From the NCBI GenBank assembly GCA_003233535.1, contig QIMA01000142.1, positions 1 through 9,670 on the forward strand: DNA of 9,670 nt. The letters run 5' to 3'. The translations under genes and the position numbers were made by a program. The notes beneath the pieces are model-generated. The model was given only the letters and a program-made list of their open reading frames with translations, did not search any database and was not told the origin of the DNA. The first letter of the stretch is position 1, and each line of letters starts with the position of its first letter. Positions 7,006-9,670 of this stretch are shown here, in pieces. Source of the stretch: Rhodanobacteraceae bacterium (lineage in GTDB: Bacteria; Pseudomonadota; Gammaproteobacteria; Xanthomonadales; SZUA-5).

Positions 7006-7745
7006 GTGAGCAACAACAACCGCGGTCGATTGCCTTAGTAACCGGTGCCAGCCGCGGCATCGGTGCGGCGATTGCCGCCGAGTTGATTGCGCAGGGCTGG
7101 TATGTGGTTGGTACCGCAACCAGCGATGTTGGCGCTACGGCTATCGGCGAGCGCTGTGGTGATGGCGGCGAAGGCTTGGCCTTGGATATCGCTGATTCTG
7201 AGCAGGTGAGCGCGCTAATTGCCGATGTATTGGGCCGCCACGGCAAGATTGATGCGCTGATCAACAACGCCGGTATTACCCGTGATCAGCTGCTCATGCG
7301 AATGCATGAGAAAGATTGGCAGGCCGTGGTTGATACCAACCTCGGCGGTGTCTATAGAACTTGTCGCGCGGTCATGCGCTCGATGCTTAAGGCGCGCAGC
7401 GGAAGGATCGTCAATATCGCTTCGGTGATTGGCCTTACTGGCAATGCTGGGCAATCAAACTATGCGGCTGCGAAGGCTGGGATGATCGGGTTTTCTAAAT
7501 CGCTGGCGCTAGAGGTTGGTAGCCGCAGTATCACGGTTAATGTGGTCGCACCCGGGCTGATCGAAACCGATATGACCCGTGATTTGCCCGAGGCCAGCCG
7601 CACCGCGATGCTGTCGCGAATTGCGCTGGGCCGGATGGGTGCGGCGGCTGATATCGCCAAGGCTGTAGGCTTTCTAGTCTCGCCAGCGGCGTCTTACATT
7701 ACCGGCGAGACCCTGCACGTCAACGGCGGTATGTACATGGCGTAG
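7002..7745 (+). CDS. fabG: 3-oxoacyl-[acyl-carrier-protein] reductase
   Basis: Predicted product is 247 residues of the short-chain dehydrogenase/reductase family. It reduces 3-ketoacyl-ACP to (R)-3-hydroxyacyl-ACP with NADPH in each elongation cycle. The Rossmann motif TGASRGIG is at 14-21, NNAG at 88-91, and the triad Ser141, Tyr154 and Lys158 (S-IGLTGNAGQSNYAAAK region) matches E. coli Ser138/Tyr151/Lys155. The PGLIETDMT stretch near 184-192 and the terminal HVNGGMYMA are typical FabG rather than general SDR. Placement between fabD and acpP confirms the role. Two in-frame ATGs exist (6996 and 7002); the second has proper ribosome-site spacing. Confidence 0.97.
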   Translation: MSEQQQPRSIALVTGASRGIGAAIAAELIAQGWYVVGTATSDVGATAIGERCGDGGEGLALDIADSEQVSALIADVLGRHGKIDALINNAGITRDQLLMRMHEKDWQAVVDTNLGGVYRTCRAVMRSMLKARSGRIVNIASVIGLTGNAGQSNYAAAKAGMIGFSKSLALEVGSRSITVNVVAPGLIETDMTRDLPEASRTAMLSRIALGRMGAAADIAKAVGFLVSPAASYITGETLHVNGGMYMA

Positions 7746-7827
7746 ACGGCCGTTTCAGCGACGTCAGATCGATCAGAACGAAAATTGAATGGTCTTAAAG
7801 GCACGCTAGATGTGCTGGCGTTCAGTT

Positions 7828-7862
7828 TTGACGTAGCCCGGCCATCACGCTTCCACTACAAT
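7828..7862 (+). promoter_or_regulatory. Possible acpP promoter elements
   Basis: TTGACG at 7828-7833 and TACAAT at 7857-7862 each match the sigma-70 consensus at five of six positions, but the spacer is 23 bases, well beyond the usual 16-18. TACAAT could act with a poor -35 instead. It lies 64 bases before the acpP ATG in the largest gap of the cluster. A separate promoter for acpP is biologically reasonable because ACP is needed in large amounts, but the sequence evidence is weak. Confidence 0.3.
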
Positions 7863-7878
7863 CGCGCACCCATCACGC
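7842..7878 (+). repeat. Nine-base direct repeat in the acpP leader
   Basis: CCATCACGC occurs at 7842-7850 and again at 7870-7878, 28 bases from start to start, flanking the TACAAT element. The spacing is a little under three helical turns. The second copy runs into the left arm of the inverted repeat at 7875-7891. It may be an operator or a chance duplication. Confidence 0.4.
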
Positions 7879-7891
7879 GCTCTAGGCGCGT
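7875..7891 (+). repeat. Inverted repeat before the acpP ribosome site
   Basis: ACGCGC (7875-7880) and GCGCGT (7886-7891) are perfect inverted copies around TCTAG. Stem (six) and loop (five) have the same sizes as in the inverted repeat before fabD. It ends 16 bases before GGGAGG of acpP. The stem is all G-C apart from the terminal A-T pair and would be fairly stable; no T run follows. Confidence 0.5.
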
Positions 7892-7907
7892 CTACTTTAG
7901 TATCCCT

Positions 7908-7913
7908 GGGAGG
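7908..7913 (+). promoter_or_regulatory. Ribosome binding site of acpP
   Basis: GGGAGG lies 12 bases before ATG 7926. It supports this start over in-frame upstream starts such as 7785, which would add 47 residues foreign to acyl carrier proteins. Confidence 0.7.
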
Positions 7914-7925
7914 AAACCCAAAGAC

Positions 7926-8162
7926 ATGAGCAGCATCGAAGAACGCGTCAAGAAGATCGTGATCGAACGTTTAAGCGTCAAGGAAGAGCAGGTCACCTTG
8001 CCGGCTTCTTTCGTTGACGACCTGGGCGCCGATTCCCTGGATACAGTGGAATTGGTTATGGCTCTGGAAGAAGAGTTCGAGTGCGAGATTCCGGACGAAG
8101 AAGCCGAGAAGATCACCACGGTTCAGCAGGCTGTTGATTACGTCAAGGCGCACGCGTCTTGA
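7926..8162 (+). CDS. acpP: Acyl carrier protein
   Basis: Predicted product is 78 residues, very acidic, with the standard four-helix ACP sequence. It carries growing acyl chains as thioesters on 4'-phosphopantetheine. The attachment site is Ser37 in [12 protein letters not shown], the position known from E. coli (Ser36 without Met). The helix II/III region [22 protein letters not shown] is nearly invariant across proteobacteria and is the docking surface for Fab enzymes. It contains one cysteine (in EFECEIP), where E. coli has Asp. The gene is set apart from fabG by 180 bp with repeats and from fabF by an intrinsic terminator, which suggests a separately controlled, abundant short transcript. 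Confidence 0.98.
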   Translation: MSSIEERVKKIVIERLSVKEEQVTLPASFVDDLGADSLDTVELVMALEEEFECEIPDEEAEKITTVQQAVDYVKAHAS

Positions 8163-8189
8163 TCTAGGCACCAGCTAACGGCGGGTTTT

Positions 8190-8250
8190 TCGGCCTGCCG
8201 TCGCGGGCAGCCCCGGCATTGGCGCCGCGGGCTGGCCGATTTCTTTTTTT
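8190..8250 (+). terminator. Intrinsic terminator between acpP and fabF
   Basis: TCGGCC (8190-8195) pairs perfectly with GGCCGA (8234-8239). After one T-T mismatch, GCC (8197-8199) pairs with GGC (8230-8232). The 30-base interior can fold further, for example CTGCC (8195-8199) with GGCAG (8206-8210) in a competing form. TTTCTTTTTTT follows directly at 8240-8250. A GC-rich stem plus an immediate T tract is the classical Rho-independent form. The long interior makes efficiency uncertain, so read-through into fabF is possible. Confidence 0.7.
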
Positions 8251-8275
8251 GACTCGCCTGTAGCGGGTCGCGCCA

Positions 8276-9535
8276 ATGGATCAGACTTGCATGAGCGGAA
8301 AACGTCGCATCGTCGTTACCGGCATGGGGATCGTGTCGCCTGTGGGCAACGATCTGGCCACGGCATGGACTAATGTCACTGCGGGTAAGAGCGGCATAGG
8401 ACCGCTTACCAACTTCGACGCTAGCGCTTTTGCTACTAGGTTTGGCGGCGAAGTGCGCGATTTGGATCCAACCCTGTACGTGCCTGCTAAAGACGTGAAG
8501 AAGATGGATCCGTTCATCCTCTACGGCATCGCTGCCGGTCGCCAGGCCTGGGATGACAGCGGTCTGTACATTGAGCAGATCGATCCCACGCAAGTCGGTG
8601 TAGCAGTTGGCGCCGGCATCGGCGGTATCGGCACGATAGAAAAGACCTACGCGGCCTATGCCAAGTCGGGACCGCGGCGTATTTCGCCGTTTTTCGTTCC
8701 CAGCACGATTATCAACATGATTTCCGGGCATCTTTCGATCTTGCTTGGATTGAAGGGTCCCAATATCGCTACCGTCACCGCGTGCACGACCGCGACCCAC
8801 AACATCGGTCTGGCAGCGCGCTTGATCGCTCACGGCGACTGCGACGTGATGATCGCTGGCGGTGCTGAACACGCGACGACACCACTGGCTGTAGGCGGAT
8901 TCATTTCCTCCAGGGCGCTGTCGGCGAACAACGACAACCCGACTGGCGCGAGCCGGCCGTGGGATCTAGACCGAGATGGGTTCGTGCTTTCGGACGGCGC
9001 TGGCGTCATGGTCTTGGAAGAGTACGAGCATGCCAAAGCCCGCGGCGCGCGTATCTACGCTGAGCTGGTTGGATTTGGCTTGAGCGCTGATGCGCATCAC
9101 ATGACTGCGCCACCGGAAGATGGCTCGGGCGCGGCCCAGTGCATGACTCACTGCCTGCGCGATGCCGGCATGGCGCCTGAGCAGGTTCAGTACGTCAACG
9201 CTCACGCAACGTCCACGCCGCTCGGTGATCGTGCTGAAGTAGCAGCCATTCGCACGTGCTTCGGCGAGCACGCCGATAAACTGATGGTCAGTTCGACCAA
9301 GTCAGTGACTGGTCATCTGCTTGGTGCCGCGGGCGGCATTGAAGCACTGTTTAGCGTGCTGGCGCTGCGTGATCAGGTGGTCCCGCCGACCATGAATTTG
9401 GATACGCCCGATCCCGCGTGCGACTTGGACTTCGTTCCCAACACGGCGCGCGAGACGGCACTGGATGTGGTCATGTCCAACTCGTTTGGATTTGGCGGTA
9501 CCAACGGTTGCCTGCTGTTTAAGCGTTCCAACTAG
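8276..9535 (+). CDS. fabF: 3-oxoacyl-[acyl-carrier-protein] synthase II (KASII)
   Basis: Predicted product is 419 residues from ATG 8276, or 414 from ATG 8291; E. coli FabF has 413 and begins like the second form ([13 protein letters not shown]), so 8291 may be the true start. Neither ATG has a clear Shine-Dalgarno. FabF condenses acyl-ACP with malonyl-ACP in elongation and helps set unsaturated chain length. Numbered from 8276: Cys170 in [13 protein letters not shown] (nucleophile), His310 in [11 protein letters not shown], Lys342 in SSTKSVTGH and His347, matching E. coli Cys163/His303/Lys335/His340. The C-terminal [10 protein letters not shown] loop is also present. NAHATSTP and the adjacency to acpP indicate FabF rather than FabB. 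It lies 113 bp after acpP, behind a terminator, so it probably depends on read-through or its own promoter. Confidence 0.96.
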   Translation: MDQTCMSGKRRIVVTGMGIVSPVGNDLATAWTNVTAGKSGIGPLTNFDASAFATRFGGEVRDLDPTLYVPAKDVKKMDPFILYGIAAGRQAWDDSGLYIEQIDPTQVGVAVGAGIGGIGTIEKTYAAYAKSGPRRISPFFVPSTIINMISGHLSILLGLKGPNIATVTACTTATHNIGLAARLIAHGDCDVMIAGGAEHATTPLAVGGFISSRALSANNDNPTGASRPWDLDRDGFVLSDGAGVMVLEEYEHAKARGARIYAELVGFGLSADAHHMTAPPEDGSGAAQCMTHCLRDAGMAPEQVQYVNAHATSTPLGDRAEVAAIRTCFGEHADKLMVSSTKSVTGHLLGAAGGIEALFSVLALRDQVVPPTMNLDTPDPACDLDFVPNTARETALDVVMSNSFGFGGTNGCLLFKRSN

Positions 9536-9637
9536 TGGAGTGTTTCGCGCTTGAGGGGACATAACCCGGATGTTTCATGAACTTCACGCGCCCTCGCTAG
9601 GCCCTTGATCGCCCAGCGACAATTCTCAGTCGGGTGT

Positions 9638-9670
9638 ATGAACCACTACACCGCTCCCTTTCTTGAAAAA
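9638..9670 (+). CDS. Possible start of a downstream gene, cut by window edge
   Basis: The frame beginning ATG 9638 (MNHYTAPFLEK) is open to the right edge; the frame has been open since a TGA at 9578-9580, with TTG 9605 as another possible start. No strong ribosome site precedes it. In related clusters pabB often follows fabF, but eleven residues are too few to identify the product. The preceding 9536-9637 shows only tiny ORFs and no clear terminator. Confidence 0.25.
   Translation, partial: MNHYTAPFLEK

Noticed and set aside
7785..7925. 47-codon N-terminal extension of AcpP
   Set aside because: The frame is open but the added residues are unlike any ACP, and the GGGAGG site serves the ATG at 7926.
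8138..8872. 244-codon minus-strand ORF opposite fabF
   Set aside because: It is antisense to FabF and runs through the acpP-fabF terminator; its translation shows no domain features.
9570..9608. Short ORF MFHELHAPSLGP after fabF
   Set aside because: Twelve codons without a ribosome site; nothing supports translation.

Overview
The window looks like a chromosomal housekeeping region of a gammaproteobacterium with a moderately high G+C content. The nearest group I can suggest is Xanthomonadales/Lysobacterales or a relative. I infer this from the gene order yceD-rpmF-fabH-fabD-fabG-acpP-fabF, from the zinc-free L32 with an acidic tail, from the large NAD-dependent glutamate dehydrogenase, and from protein wording typical of that class. 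I ran no database search, so the placement is tentative.

Layout: two genes lie on the minus strand at the left. The first 1114 codons of a 180-kDa-class NAD-glutamate dehydrogenase fill 1-3342 and run off the left edge. Upstream of it, on the same strand, is a cysteine dioxygenase (3518-4087). A 98-bp divergent gap (4088-4185) separates this pair from a plus-strand cluster: yceD (DUF177, 4186-4737), rpmF (ribosomal protein L32, 4790-4990), fabH (5055-6023), fabD (6079-7005), fabG (7002-7745), acpP (7926-8162) and fabF (8276-9535). The last 135 bases hold the downstream gap and possibly the first codons of another plus-strand gene. No stretch above about 180 bases lacks a gene, and I see no RNA gene, mobile element or CRISPR array.

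How the genes work together: FabD loads malonyl groups onto the acyl carrier protein AcpP. FabH condenses acetyl-CoA with malonyl-ACP to start a chain, FabG reduces the 3-ketoacyl-ACP, and FabF extends the chain. The window therefore holds the initiation and elongation core of type II fatty-acid synthesis without the dehydratase and enoyl reductase. YceD and L32 link the cluster to 50S ribosome assembly. On the other strand, cysteine dioxygenase makes cysteine sulfinate. Its usual degradation is a transamination that turns 2-oxoglutarate into glutamate, and NAD-GDH would turn that glutamate back into 2-oxoglutarate, so the pair could form a small cysteine/glutamate catabolic unit.

The region is mostly conventional and I do not see a new biological system. 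The points most worth a second look are a run of short perfect inverted repeats placed in every non-overlapping gap from yceD to acpP, the isolation of acpP between a repeat-rich leader and a good intrinsic terminator, the full Cys-Tyr crosslink pair in a bacterial cysteine dioxygenase, and the lack of plsX between rpmF and fabH.
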